Part shown: one piece after another, positions 53,456-61,901 of the stretch
Numbering within the stretch: position 1 is the stretch's first letter
How the letters are laid out: each line of letters starts with the position of its first letter
Assembly (NCBI RefSeq): GCF_024623785.1
Contig: NZ_JANKBZ010000014.1
Location: forward strand, 62,001-126,000
DNA length: 64,000 nt
Reading direction: 5' to 3'
DNA from: Archangium lipolyticum
Lineage (GTDB): Bacteria > Myxococcota > Myxococcia > Myxococcales > Myxococcaceae
Notes under the pieces: generated by a model
The model's input: the letters and a program-made list of their open reading frames with translations, nothing else
Told to the model about the DNA's origin: nothing
The model's database searches: none
Made by a program: the position numbers and the translations under genes

Positions 53456-54621
53456 CAGGACACCTCCCCCAGCGGGCCAGCAGCCACGAGCGGATTGCCC
53501 AGGGCCTTGGCCTGCTGCGGGCGCCGGCCCGGCACGGGATCCCTCAGACCCAGCACGCCGAAGCAGTCATCCAGCTGGCACACGGTGAGGCTGCGCGAGT
53601 ACCCGGTCAGGCCCACGCTGAAGTTCTCCCAGAGCACCTTGCGCTTGAGGGTGAACGGGTCGCCGCCGATCAGGTTGGACATGTCCTCGGTGGTGACGGC
53701 CGAGCGGAAGCCATTGCGCTTGAGCACGCCGATGACCTCGTCCGAGTACCACCCGTTGCAGTAGGCGAAGTCGCGCACGGTGATGCCGGCCTCGCGCTCG
53801 ATGAGGGCCTTGGACTCGCGCACCTCGCGCTCCACCACCTCGAGCGGCTCGTGCGTGAGCACCACGTGGCCCAGGGTGTGCGCGCCGAACTCGAAGCCGT
53901 CCTTCGCCATGCGCCGCACCTCGTCCCAGTCCATCAGGTCCCCCTGCTCCGGGAGCAGCGGGGAGCCGGGCGCGAGCCGCGCCTCCAGCGCCTGGATGGT
54001 CTCCACGAGCGTGGCGGAGGGATACTGGCCGATGAAGTCGTCGAGCGCCGCGGACAGCCGCTTGCGGCCGGTGAGCACCGTCTCCACCAGCTCCGCGGCG
54101 GGCGCGGGCATCACGTCGAACAACACCTGCTTCTGCTGGGACTGCAGCAGCCGCAGCAGGTGGAAGAGCCGGTCGTGGTTGAAGCGCTGTGAAGTGCCGA
54201 TGAGCTCCGCCGGCAGGTAGGTGATGGCCGGCACGCCCATCTCCTTGAGGACGGGGTAGCCGTACCGGTACACGTCGCGGTAGCCGTCATCGAAGGTGAC
54301 GACGCACAGGTCCTTGCGCGCCGTGCGCCTGCCGGCCATCACGTCCAGCGCATCGCCAAGGGAGGCGAACTCGTAGTCGGCCTCGGCGAGCCCCTCCAGG
54401 TGCCTGCGGAACGTCTCCTGGGAGATGAGCAGCCCCGGGATGGAGCGCTGGAGCTCCCCGGAGAAGTCGTCCACCACCCGGTGATAGCTGACGATGAGGA
54501 TACGGCGCCCGCCCGACTGGTGCCGTCTCCAGGCCGCCATGGCCTTGCGCAGCCCGGTGTGGTGGAACACACCCGCCGCCGCTGTTTTCATCGCCCGCCG
54601 CACCATTCCCCGCATGTCCAT
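53452..54621 (-). CDS. polysaccharide deacetylase, CE4/NodB family
   Basis: 389 aa from the ATG at 54621 (MDMRGMVRRAMKTAAAGVFHH); longer readings run into non-coding DNA. NodB-type motifs: RILIVSYHRVVDD, motif 1 VVTFDDGYRDVYRYG with the catalytic Asp pair, motif 2 FEFGAHTLGHVVLTHEP (HxxxH zinc site HTLGH), and later FAYCNGWYSDEVIGVLKRNGF. CE4 enzymes remove N- or O-acetyl groups from polysaccharides. No signal peptide is visible. First gene of the polysaccharide set, 51 bp from the -12 element of a sigma-54-type promoter candidate. Confidence 0.9.
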   Translation of the reverse strand: MDMRGMVRRAMKTAAAGVFHHTGLRKAMAAWRRHQSGGRRILIVSYHRVVDDFSGELQRSIPGLLISQETFRRHLEGLAEADYEFASLGDALDVMAGRRTARKDLCVVTFDDGYRDVYRYGYPVLKEMGVPAITYLPAELIGTSQRFNHDRLFHLLRLLQSQQKQVLFDVMPAPAAELVETVLTGRKRLSAALDDFIGQYPSATLVETIQALEARLAPGSPLLPEQGDLMDWDEVRRMAKDGFEFGAHTLGHVVLTHEPLEVVEREVRESKALIEREAGITVRDFAYCNGWYSDEVIGVLKRNGFRSAVTTEDMSNLIGGDPFTLKRKVLWENFSVGLTGYSRSLTVCQLDDCFGVLGLRDPVPGRRPQQAKALGNPLVAAGPLGEVSW

Positions 54622-54671
54622 CGCTGCTTCCTCCCAGATGACGCCGCCGCCCATTCTCCGCGCCAGGAGTC

Positions 54672-54687
54672 TGCATACGCGATGCCA
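54672..54687 (-). promoter_or_regulatory. sigma-54 (RpoN)-type promoter candidate for the polysaccharide operon
   Basis: On the minus strand TGGCATCGCGTATGCA matches the -24/-12 consensus TGGCAC-N5-TTGCW at the key GG and GC with the exact 12-bp spacing. The predicted transcript start is about 40 bp before the deacetylase ATG. Confidence 0.5.
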
Positions 54688-55140
54688 GCCGCACGGCGTG
54701 GACCTGCCTGGAAGATCGAGCCTCTGTTGACGGTAACTCCGTTCCCAATCACTACGTGCACGGGCACGGTCCGGTGCAAGCCGGGTGTCAGCGGGTGAAA
54801 GATCTTCCGTTTCGCGGAGGACAAGAGTCCCATTCACGCCCTCCCCGAGCCTCCACAAGCCCCGTGAGGGCCGCTGGTGTGGCCCACGAATTGAAAAAGG
54901 TTCCTCGGACCTCTCGCGTGGATCGCACCGGGAGAGCCCAGGCCGTGCCGTGGATTTTCCCTCCCCGGGCCACGGCTCGACCCTCCGCGTCGGAGCCCTC
55001 CGGGCGAGCCTCGGGCGGCCATGACCCCGCCCGGGGGTTCGGGCCTCGTCCTGGGGCCTCGTCTCCAGGCTCCTGACCAGGCTGCCGGGCCTGCTTTCGC
55101 TGGAGTGCGGGGGAGTTTCCAGTTACGAACGGTCCCGCCG
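54688..55140. other. divergent intergenic region, no gene seen
   Basis: About 450 bp between the polysaccharide and ccm operons. GC-rich with a short AT pocket (TTGAAAAAGG near 54892) that might belong to the ccmA promoter. No convincing small gene, repeat or clear hairpin was found. Confidence 0.5.
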
Positions 55141-55803
55141 ATGGAAGCTCCCCCTGTAGCGCCTCCCGCGTTGGCCCTCCACGATGTCAGCAAGCGATAT
55201 GGACGTCGCTGGGCTCTCGCGCGCCTCAGCTACACCCTTCCCCAGGGCCGCTCCCTGCTGCTCACGGGGCACAATGGCTCCGGAAAGACGACGCTGTTGC
55301 GGCTGGTGGCCACGGCGCTCTCCCCCACCCACGGCCGCGTGGAGGTGAGGGGCAAGGACTCCGTGCAGGAGCGGGAGACGGTGCGCCGCGAGGTGGCGCT
55401 CCTGTCACACGCGAGCTTCCTCTACGAGGACCTCACCGCCCACCAGAACCTGGTGGTGCTGGCGCGGCTGCTCGGCATGGACGGGCCCTCGGACGTGGCC
55501 GGCGAGCTGCTCACGAAGGTGGGGCTGACGAAGCGCTCGGACAGTCCGGTGCGCCAGTTCTCCGCGGGCATGCGCAAGCGCCTGGCCATCGCCCGGCTGC
55601 TGATGAAGTCCCCTGCCCTCGCGCTGTTGGACGAGCCCTTTGGCGAGCTGGATCCCTCGGGCATCCAGGACATGGAGAAGATCATCGGAGAGCTGAAGGA
55701 CTCGGGTGTCACCGTGGTACTGGCCACGCACCTCATCGAGCAGGGCCTGGCCCTGTGCGAGGAGCGCCTGCACCTGCAGGAAGGCCGGGCGGTGGCGGCA
55801 TGA
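55141..55803 (+). CDS. ccmA: haem exporter ATP-binding protein CcmA
   Basis: 220 aa from the ATG at 55141 (MEAPPVAPPALALHDVSKRYG). ABC ATPase: Walker A GHNGSGKTT (about 43-51), signature QFSAGMRKRLAIARLLMKSPALALLDEPFGELDPSG (modified signature FSAGMRKR, Walker B LALLDEP), and H-loop ATHLIEQG. The small size and FSAGQ/M-type signature are usual for CcmA. With CcmB/C it drives release of holo-CcmE during cytochrome c maturation. First gene of the operon; serves the c-type cytochromes seen here (TfcP, the di-haem protein). Confidence 0.92.
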   Translation: MEAPPVAPPALALHDVSKRYGRRWALARLSYTLPQGRSLLLTGHNGSGKTTLLRLVATALSPTHGRVEVRGKDSVQERETVRREVALLSHASFLYEDLTAHQNLVVLARLLGMDGPSDVAGELLTKVGLTKRSDSPVRQFSAGMRKRLAIARLLMKSPALALLDEPFGELDPSGIQDMEKIIGELKDSGVTVVLATHLIEQGLALCEERLHLQEGRAVAA

Positions 55804-56495
55804 AGCGCGTGCGTCCCATCTCCCTGCTGAAGACGGTGGGGGTGTTGCTGGCCAAGGATCTGCTGATCGAATGGCGCACCCGCGCGCGGCTCAACGCGCT
55901 CGTCTTCTTCGCGCTGGCCACGCTGCTGCTCTTCTCCTTCGCGGTGGGCCCGGACAGCAAGGTGCTGGCGCGCAACGCGGGCGGCTACCTGTGGCTGGCG
56001 CTGCTGTTCGCCAGCGTGCTCGCGCTGGGCGAGTCCTTCCGGGTGGAGCAGGAGAACCTCACCCTGGACGGGCTGCGGCTGGCCCCGGCGGACGCGCGCG
56101 CCATCTTCCTGTCCAAGGCCATGGGCAACGCGCTGCTGCTCATCGCCCTGGGCGCCCTGCTGATTCCGGTGATGGTGGCCCTCTACGGGGTGCAGGTGTC
56201 GATGGGGGTGGGAGCTTTCTTCACCACCCTGGTGCTCGGCTGCATGGCCATCAGCGCGCCGGGCACGGTGTATTCGGCCATCGCGAGCAATGCGCGGGCA
56301 AGAGATGTGCTGCTCCCGCTGTTGCTGTTCCCGCTCATCATTCCAGCGCTGCTCGCCGCCGCGAAGGCGACATCGCTCGTGTTGCAAGGTGACCCGATGA
56401 ATCAGCTGGGCTCATGGTTTGGGCTGCTCTTCGGGTTCAATCTGATTTATTGGGGGTTGGGATTCGTCCTGTTCCCCCGGGTCATCGAGGATTGA
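55800..56495 (+). CDS. ccmB: haem exporter membrane protein CcmB
   Basis: 231 aa, starting in the 4-bp overlap with ccmA (ATGA). Six hydrophobic helices; N-terminal VGVLLAKDLLIEWRTRARLNALVFFALATLLLFSFAVGP, and GYLWLALLFASVLALGESFRVEQENLTLDGLRLAPADARAIFLSKAMGN are the CcmB family blocks (fr.e...g.ldgLllap.d...iylgK). The C-terminal ends FGLLFGFNLIYWGLGFVLFPRVIED, without the extended tail of some homologues. Integral inner-membrane partner of CcmA. Confidence 0.92.
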   Translation: MKRVRPISLLKTVGVLLAKDLLIEWRTRARLNALVFFALATLLLFSFAVGPDSKVLARNAGGYLWLALLFASVLALGESFRVEQENLTLDGLRLAPADARAIFLSKAMGNALLLIALGALLIPVMVALYGVQVSMGVGAFFTTLVLGCMAISAPGTVYSAIASNARARDVLLPLLLFPLIIPALLAAAKATSLVLQGDPMNQLGSWFGLLFGFNLIYWGLGFVLFPRVIED

Positions 56496-56499
56496 GGTC

Positions 56500-57327
56500 A
56501 TGAGCGGTGTCATGAACACGGTGCTGCAGACGGGCTCGGCGGCGGCGGCGCTGACGACGGTCGGTCTGGGAGTATGGCTGGGCCGCAAGTGGGCGCCTCC
56601 GGGCTCGCGCTTCAACGCGCGTCCGGTGCTGATCGGCATGACGGCGGCCACGCTGCTGCTGCTGGCGGTGGGCACGTACCTGGGACTGGTGTGGACGCCA
56701 GAGGACCGGGAGATGGGCCACGTCTACCGCATCATCTACGTCCACGTGCCAGCCATGTGGATGGCGATGCTGGCGCTGGTACTGAACTTCGGCCTGTGCG
56801 TGGCCTACCTCTTCAAGTCGAGCTGGAAGACGGACGCGCTGGCGGAGGCCTCCGGTGAGGTGGGCCTGCTCTTCGGCAGCTACGGACTGGTGCTGGGCGC
56901 CATCTGGGGCAAGCCGACGTGGGGCACGTACTGGGACTGGGATCCGCGGCTCACCGCCATGGCCATCATGCTGGTGACGTACGTGGCCTACATGGCGCTG
57001 CGCCGCTTCGTGGAGGACCCCGAGAAGCGGGCGGTGTGGAGCTCGGTGGTGGGCATCATCTCGTTCGTGAACCTGCCCATCGTGTGGTTCTCGGTGAAGT
57101 GGTGGCGCAGCCTGCACCAGGTGCAGTCGACGCCGAAGACGGTGGACCCGGACATGGTCTTGTCGCTGCGCGTCAATGCCTGGGCCTCGCTGATGATCCT
57201 CACCCTCTTCCTGCTGCACCGCTACCGGGTCGCCCTCGCCACGCGCGAGGCGGAGGTGGCGCTGCCCGAGGCGCTCCCCACGGACGCGCCGGCCCCGCGG
57301 AACGACCGCGCTTCGGAGGTTGCCTGA
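56500..57327 (+). CDS. ccmC: haem-handling protein CcmC
   Basis: 275 aa, 4 bp after ccmB. Six transmembrane helices and the tryptophan-rich haem loop WGKPTWGTYWDWDPRLTAMAIMLVTYVAYMALRRF (about 136-170; WGTYWDWD motif). Flanking His residues lie in MGHVYRIIYVHVPAMWMAML and VKWWRSLHQVQSTPKTVDPDM. CcmC loads haem onto CcmE at the periplasmic face. The annotation as CcsA-type family is expected for this fold. Confidence 0.94.
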   Translation: MSGVMNTVLQTGSAAAALTTVGLGVWLGRKWAPPGSRFNARPVLIGMTAATLLLLAVGTYLGLVWTPEDREMGHVYRIIYVHVPAMWMAMLALVLNFGLCVAYLFKSSWKTDALAEASGEVGLLFGSYGLVLGAIWGKPTWGTYWDWDPRLTAMAIMLVTYVAYMALRRFVEDPEKRAVWSSVVGIISFVNLPIVWFSVKWWRSLHQVQSTPKTVDPDMVLSLRVNAWASLMILTLFLLHRYRVALATREAEVALPEALPTDAPAPRNDRASEVA

Positions 57328-57328
57328 C

Positions 57329-57505
57329 ATGAGCACGGCACTGCACACGTACACGCTGCTCGCCCAGGTGGGCATGGGCCGCATCCAGGGTGGTTGGGAG
57401 TACATCTGGTCCGCCTACGGCATCGCCTGGGCGTCGCTTTCGCTGTATGCCCTGTCCCTCTGGCTGCGCCGGCCCGGCAAGGCCGCCAACGACGCGAAGG
57501 AGTGA
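57329..57505 (+). CDS. ccmD: CcmD small membrane protein
   Basis: 58 aa from the ATG at 57329, one base after the ccmC stop. One membrane helix: GGWEYIWSAYGIAWASLSLYALSLWLRRPGK, with the WEYIWSAY pattern and a basic end typical of CcmD. It helps release holo-CcmE from CcmC. Size and place between ccmC and ccmE support the call more than sequence alone. Confidence 0.85.
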   Translation: MSTALHTYTLLAQVGMGRIQGGWEYIWSAYGIAWASLSLYALSLWLRRPGKAANDAKE

Positions 57506-57508
57506 GCC

Positions 57509-57997
57509 ATGACTCAGCAGAACCGCAACCGCCTCATCGCCGTGGTGGCCCTGCTGGTGGCCGGAGCGGGCCTCGCCCTGGTGGCCTTCGGCAACATCGG
57601 TGAGAACCTCGTCTACTACTGGAGGCCCTCGGAGATGCTGGCCCAGGGCGAGAAGGCCTACGGCCCCACCATCCGCCTGGGTGGCCAGGTGAAGCCGGGC
57701 AGCATCCAGTGGAACGAGCAGCACACCACCTTGAACTTCGAGGTGATGGACAGCGAGCAGCCCGACGCGGCCCACGTGATGGTGCGCACCACGGAGGTGC
57801 CGCCGCAGATGTTCCGCGAGCGCATCGGCGTGGTGGTGGAGGGCACCTTCGACAAGTCGCGGGTGTTCCAGGGCAGCCGACTCATGGTGAACCACTCCAA
57901 CGAGTACCGCGCGCCGAAGACGGATGACGACGTGAAGAAGATGTTCGAGGAGATGCAGAAGCAGGAAGCCACCACGGCGGCTGTGAGGAACCCGTGA
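57509..57997 (+). CDS. ccmE: haem chaperone CcmE
   Basis: 162 aa. N-terminal membrane anchor (RLIAVVALLVAGAGLALVAFG), then an OB-fold domain with LVYYWRPSEMLAQG, IRLGGQVKPGSIQWNEQ and VVVEGTFDKSRVFQGSRLMVNHSNEYRAPK. The haem-binding His and partner Tyr are in HSNEY (H-x3-Y), as in HxxxY-type CcmE. The C-terminal tail is short. It carries haem from CcmC to CcmF in the periplasm. 3 bp after ccmD and 4-bp overlap with ccmF. Confidence 0.94.
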   Translation: MTQQNRNRLIAVVALLVAGAGLALVAFGNIGENLVYYWRPSEMLAQGEKAYGPTIRLGGQVKPGSIQWNEQHTTLNFEVMDSEQPDAAHVMVRTTEVPPQMFRERIGVVVEGTFDKSRVFQGSRLMVNHSNEYRAPKTDDDVKKMFEEMQKQEATTAAVRNP

Positions 57998-60018
57998 ACG
58001 GAACGCTCGGATACGGGCTGGTGCTCGGCGGGCTCGCGTTCGCGAGCTTCGGAGCGCTGGTCGGCCTGGTGGGCGGGCTGCGCCGCGACGACGCGGCGTT
58101 CCCCTGGGTGATGCGGTGCGTGTACGGCTTCTTCGCCTGCATGCTCGGCGCCAACGTGGTGATGGAGTGGGCGCTGCTCACCAACGACTTCAGCGTGAAG
58201 TACGTGGCGCAGGTGGGCAGCCTGGCCACGCCCACGGTCTTCAAGATCGTCTCGCTGTGGAGCGCGCTCGAGGGCTCCATCCTCTTCTGGGGCCTCATCA
58301 TGGGCAGCTACGTGCTGGCCTTCGCGCTGGTGCACCGGCGCGAGCACGCGCGTTACATGTCCCTGGCGCTGGGCACGATGCTGGCGGTGGGCGTGTTCTT
58401 CACCTTCCTCATCGCCGGACCGGCCAACCCGTTCCACGCGATGTCGCCGGTGCCGTCGGACGGGCCGGGCCCCAACGCGCTGCTGCAGAACCACTACCTG
58501 ATGGTCATCCACCCGCCCATGTTGTACCTGGGCTACGTGGGTATGACGGTGCCCTTCGGCATCGCCGTGGCCGCGCTGCTGCGCGGGGAGATGGGCGATG
58601 CGTGGATGGCGCCCCTGCGCCGCTGGACGCTGGTGGCGTGGCTGTTCCTGTCCGTGGGCATCATCCTCGGCTCGTGGTGGGCGTACGCGGTGCTGGGCTG
58701 GGGCGGCTACTGGGCGTGGGATCCGGTGGAGAACGCGTCCTTCCTGCCGTGGTTGACGTCCACCGCGTTCATGCACTCCACGCTGGTGCACGAGCGCAAG
58801 AAGATGCTGAAGCTGTGGACGCTGAGCCTGGTGTTGAGCAGCTTCGTGCTGACCATCCTGGGCACGTTCATGACGCGAAGCGGCATCTTCAACTCGGTGC
58901 ACAGCTTCACGCAGTCGGACATCGGCCCGACGTTCCTGGTGTTCATCGCGGTGCTGCTGTTCGTGTCCATCGCGCTGCTGGCCACGCGCGGGCACCTGCT
59001 GGTGGCCGAGAGCGAGCTCAAGTCGCTGATGTCGCGCGAGGCGACGATCCTGGTGAACAACCTGGTGTTCGTGGCCATCACCTTCACGGTGCTGCTGGGC
59101 ACGCTCTACCCGCTCATCTCCGAGGCGGTTCGCGGGGTGCGGGTGAGCGTGGGCGAGCCGTACTTCAACAAGATGGCGGTGCCCGGCGGCATCATGGTGC
59201 TGTTCCTGATGGGCGTGGGCCCGATGCTGCCGTGGGGCAGCGCGGATCCGAAGACGGTGCGCGATCGCTTCTGGATTCCGGCGGCGGTGGGCGTGGCGGT
59301 GGTGGGCGCGTGCCTGCTGGGAGGCCTGAGGGGCTTCTACCCGCTGCTGACCTTCGGACTGGCGGGCTTCGTGACGGTCATCACCCTGCGTGAGCTGGCG
59401 CTGCCGGTGAAGGTGCGCATGAGCGAGCGCAAAGAGGGCTTCGTCACGGCGCTGGTGGGCAGCGCGACGAAGGCGCGGCGGCGCTTCGGCGGCTACATCG
59501 TGCACCTGGGGATCGTGATGATCCTCGTGGCGGTGGGAGCGTCGCAGGCGTACGTGACGCACACCTCGGGCACGGTGCGCGTGGGCCAGACGATGAAGGT
59601 GGGCGAGTACCAGGTGAAGTACCTGGGACTGACGAGTGGGCAGGAGCCGCACCGCACGTTCGTGGCCACGCGGGTCGAGGTGACGGCGCCGGACGGATCG
59701 GTGAACGAGCTGGCGCCGCGGATGAACTACTACGAGCGCATGACGGATCCGGTGGGAACGCCGGCGGTGCGCACGACGGCGAAGGAAGACCTGTACCTGT
59801 CGCTGATGGCGTTCTCCGAGGAGCGGGGCACGGCGAGCTTCAACGCGTGGGTGTTCCCGCTGGTGGGGTGGATCTGGTGGAGCATCCCGGTGCTGGTGCT
59901 GGGGACGCTGATCGCGCTGTGGCCGTCGAGGAAGGCGCGGGCGGTGGCCGGGACGGAGACACCGGCGGCGGGAGCCTCGCCCGAGTCTGGCGGTGAGATG
60001 AACCGGGGTGCGGCATGA
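57994..60018 (+). CDS. ccmF: cytochrome c haem lyase subunit CcmF
   Basis: 674 aa with GTG start overlapping ccmE by 4 bp. About 15 membrane helices. The haem loop WGGYWAWDPVENASFLPWLTSTAFMHSTLVHERKKMLKLW (about 232-270) carries the WGGxWxWDPVEN motif. Other family blocks: VIHPPMLYLGYVGMTVPFGIAVAALL, GTFMTRSGIFNSVHSFTQSDIGP and YPLISEAV. The C-terminal periplasmic part includes QTMKVGEYQVKYLG. With CcmH (not in this window) it attaches haem to apocytochromes c. Confidence 0.95.
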   Translation: MNGTLGYGLVLGGLAFASFGALVGLVGGLRRDDAAFPWVMRCVYGFFACMLGANVVMEWALLTNDFSVKYVAQVGSLATPTVFKIVSLWSALEGSILFWGLIMGSYVLAFALVHRREHARYMSLALGTMLAVGVFFTFLIAGPANPFHAMSPVPSDGPGPNALLQNHYLMVIHPPMLYLGYVGMTVPFGIAVAALLRGEMGDAWMAPLRRWTLVAWLFLSVGIILGSWWAYAVLGWGGYWAWDPVENASFLPWLTSTAFMHSTLVHERKKMLKLWTLSLVLSSFVLTILGTFMTRSGIFNSVHSFTQSDIGPTFLVFIAVLLFVSIALLATRGHLLVAESELKSLMSREATILVNNLVFVAITFTVLLGTLYPLISEAVRGVRVSVGEPYFNKMAVPGGIMVLFLMGVGPMLPWGSADPKTVRDRFWIPAAVGVAVVGACLLGGLRGFYPLLTFGLAGFVTVITLRELALPVKVRMSERKEGFVTALVGSATKARRRFGGYIVHLGIVMILVAVGASQAYVTHTSGTVRVGQTMKVGEYQVKYLGLTSGQEPHRTFVATRVEVTAPDGSVNELAPRMNYYERMTDPVGTPAVRTTAKEDLYLSLMAFSEERGTASFNAWVFPLVGWIWWSIPVLVLGTLIALWPSRKARAVAGTETPAAGASPESGGEMNRGAA

Positions 60019-60554
60019 ACTGGCGCGTCACGCTGAGCTTCGTCGTCCTGTGCCTGGGGCTGCTGCTGGTGCTCAACAAGGGCTTCGGGAGGGATCCGCA
60101 CGAGGTGCCCTTCATGCTGAAGGGCAAACCGGCGCCGGCGTTCGGGCTGAGGTCGCTGAACGACGGGCAGCTGGTGAAGCTGGAGCAGTTCAAGGGCCGG
60201 CCGGTGGTGATCAACTTCTGGGCGTCGTGGTGCGGGCCCTGCAAGATGGAGCACCCGGTGCTCGAGTGGGGGGCGAGGGAGTTCAGCGGCCAGGCGGTGT
60301 TCCTGGGAGTCATCTTCGAGGACACCGAGGACAACGCGAGACAGTTCCTGTCGCAGATGGGGGCGAGCTTCCCGCAGCTGATGGATCCACGCTCGCAGAT
60401 GGCGGTGGACTACGGGGTGGCGGGAGTACCGGAGACGTACTTCATCGACGCGCAGGGGACGATCCGGGGCAAGCACGTGGGACCGATCGACCCCCAATCG
60501 TTGGCGAACTGGATCCGGGAGCTCTCGACGAGCGCCCCCACGGCGAGACAATAA
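60015..60554 (+). CDS. ccmG: thioredoxin-like CcmG/DsbE
   Basis: 179 aa, 4-bp overlap with ccmF. N-terminal membrane anchor (WRVTLSFVVLCLGLLLVLNKGFG), then a thioredoxin fold: KPAPAFGLRSLNDGQLVKLEQFKGRPVVINFWASWCGPCKMEHPVLEWGAREFSG with the CGPC active site, and GVAGVPETYFIDAQGTIRGKHVG with the cis-Pro in GVPETY. It keeps apocytochrome thiols reduced before haem attachment. Last gene of the ccm set; no ccmH/ccmI follows. Confidence 0.94.
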   Translation: MNWRVTLSFVVLCLGLLLVLNKGFGRDPHEVPFMLKGKPAPAFGLRSLNDGQLVKLEQFKGRPVVINFWASWCGPCKMEHPVLEWGAREFSGQAVFLGVIFEDTEDNARQFLSQMGASFPQLMDPRSQMAVDYGVAGVPETYFIDAQGTIRGKHVGPIDPQSLANWIRELSTSAPTARQ

Positions 60555-60563
60555 ACACACCAA

Positions 60564-60664
60564 CCCCTCTCCCTCCGGGAGAGGGACGGGGTGAGGGTAT
60601 CCCGCCCCCCGGGTTGACCCCGCGAAAAACCCCCTCTCCCTCTGGGAGAGGGCTGGGGTGAGGG
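60564..60664. repeat. two copies of a CCCCTCTCCC...GGGAGAGGG palindromic repeat
   Basis: 34-bp copies at 60564-60597 and 60631-60664 match at 31 of 34 positions and are 67 bp apart. Each holds CCCTCTCCC/GGGAGAGGG-type arms followed by GGGGTGAGGG. This is an intergenic repeat type seen in many proteobacteria; it follows the ccm operon and may aid termination or RNA stability. Confidence 0.8.
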
Positions 60665-60741
60665 TCATCACCGAAATCCAGTACACTCCGCGCGGGAACA
60701 ACCGGGAGCACCGAGGGCCCGGGAGCAGGAGGCCGTAACCC

Positions 60742-61866
60742 ATGCGGTGCAAGGAGTGCGGAGAGCGAGCGCAGGATCCCACCCTGCGATACTGCGAGAA
60801 CTGTGGGGCGAAGATGCCCACGCCGCCGCCCGGGAGCATCCGCCGGACATCCACCGGAACCACGGCGGTGCAGACGACGGGGCGCTCGAGGAGCACGTCG
60901 ACGGCGAGGGCCGTCCAAGCCCGAGACGAAGCCGAGGACACGAACCCAGGCCCGCGCCGGGTACGCGTGGACGACGCGGACGAGCACACGGATCCAGGGA
61001 GACCCGCGGCCCCCCCATACGACGGGCCGCTCTGGCTGGCGCACGTCCCGGGACACTCGCCGAGCGTGCTGGGAGTGGGCCTGCTGGGGATAGCACTGGT
61101 GCTCGGCATCCTGCCCTTCTTCGCGAGCGTGGGAGCGCTCAGCGCATTGGCGGTCGTCGCGGGAGGGTGGCTGGTCACAGCGCGGGAGATGCGTGCGGCG
61201 GGCGCGAGGCACGGGCTGGTGGACTGGGTACCGGACTCGCTGCTGCACCCGGCGGTGCCGGCGGTGTACACGGTGCTGACGGTGGGGCTGGCGATCCGGA
61301 TGCTGGGCATCGGCCTGACGCCGCTGCTGTGGCTGGGGGGAGCGGGGCTGATCGGCTACGACCAGTACCGCAAGGTGTACGCGGGAGAGAGCGGGTGGAG
61401 CCGCCTCTTCGAGCCGCGCCAGCTGGTGCGCGGCACGTCGGGGTTGGCGCTCGGGGGCGTGGTGCTGTGCCTGGTGTCGCTGTTCCTCACCTGGACGCCG
61501 GGGAGGAGCTACTCGGGGCCGGTGCCGACGCCCCAGGGACCTCCGGGGCTGCAGGTGGTGGACGCGCCGCGCCCGTCGGACGACGTCGTCTACAGCCTCC
61601 TGGCCGAGGCCTACGACAAGGGCTGGGACAAGCCGCTGGCGGAGATGGTGGAGTTGCTGCTCCTGGCGGTGCTGGCGCTGCTGGCGCTGCGCCCGGAGGT
61701 GGCCCGGCCGGGCTGGCTGCGCTTCGCCCCCCTCGCGGTGGTGGTGATCGGCCTGGTCTGGACGCTCGCGTGCGGCGCACTGCTGGCGGGGCCCCTGCTG
61801 TTCATCGGAGGGCTGGCCGCGGTGGGCTTCGCCGGGGTGTACCAGGCCTTCACGCGCGAGGCGTGA
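60742..61866 (+). CDS. zinc-ribbon membrane protein of unknown function
   Basis: 374 aa. N-terminal zinc ribbon MRCKECGERAQDPTLRYCENCGAKMP (CxxC-x12-CxxC), then a disordered, charged linker of about 70 residues. The remaining ~270 residues hold six to eight hydrophobic helices (for example VLGVGLLGIALVLGILPFFASVGALSALAVVAGGWLV and LALLALRPEVARPGW, LAVVVIGLVWTLACGALLAGPLLFIGGLAAVGF). No catalytic motif. Double-zinc-ribbon proteins with membrane domains are common in myxobacteria; the ribbon would be cytoplasmic. Single gene after the repeat region; converges on the CX3C protein gene. Confidence 0.72.
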   Translation: MRCKECGERAQDPTLRYCENCGAKMPTPPPGSIRRTSTGTTAVQTTGRSRSTSTARAVQARDEAEDTNPGPRRVRVDDADEHTDPGRPAAPPYDGPLWLAHVPGHSPSVLGVGLLGIALVLGILPFFASVGALSALAVVAGGWLVTAREMRAAGARHGLVDWVPDSLLHPAVPAVYTVLTVGLAIRMLGIGLTPLLWLGGAGLIGYDQYRKVYAGESGWSRLFEPRQLVRGTSGLALGGVVLCLVSLFLTWTPGRSYSGPVPTPQGPPGLQVVDAPRPSDDVVYSLLAEAYDKGWDKPLAEMVELLLLAVLALLALRPEVARPGWLRFAPLAVVVIGLVWTLACGALLAGPLLFIGGLAAVGFAGVYQAFTREA

Positions 61867-61901
61867 CGCCGGGAGCGAGCCCGGCGCCCGCCACCGAGCC
61901 G

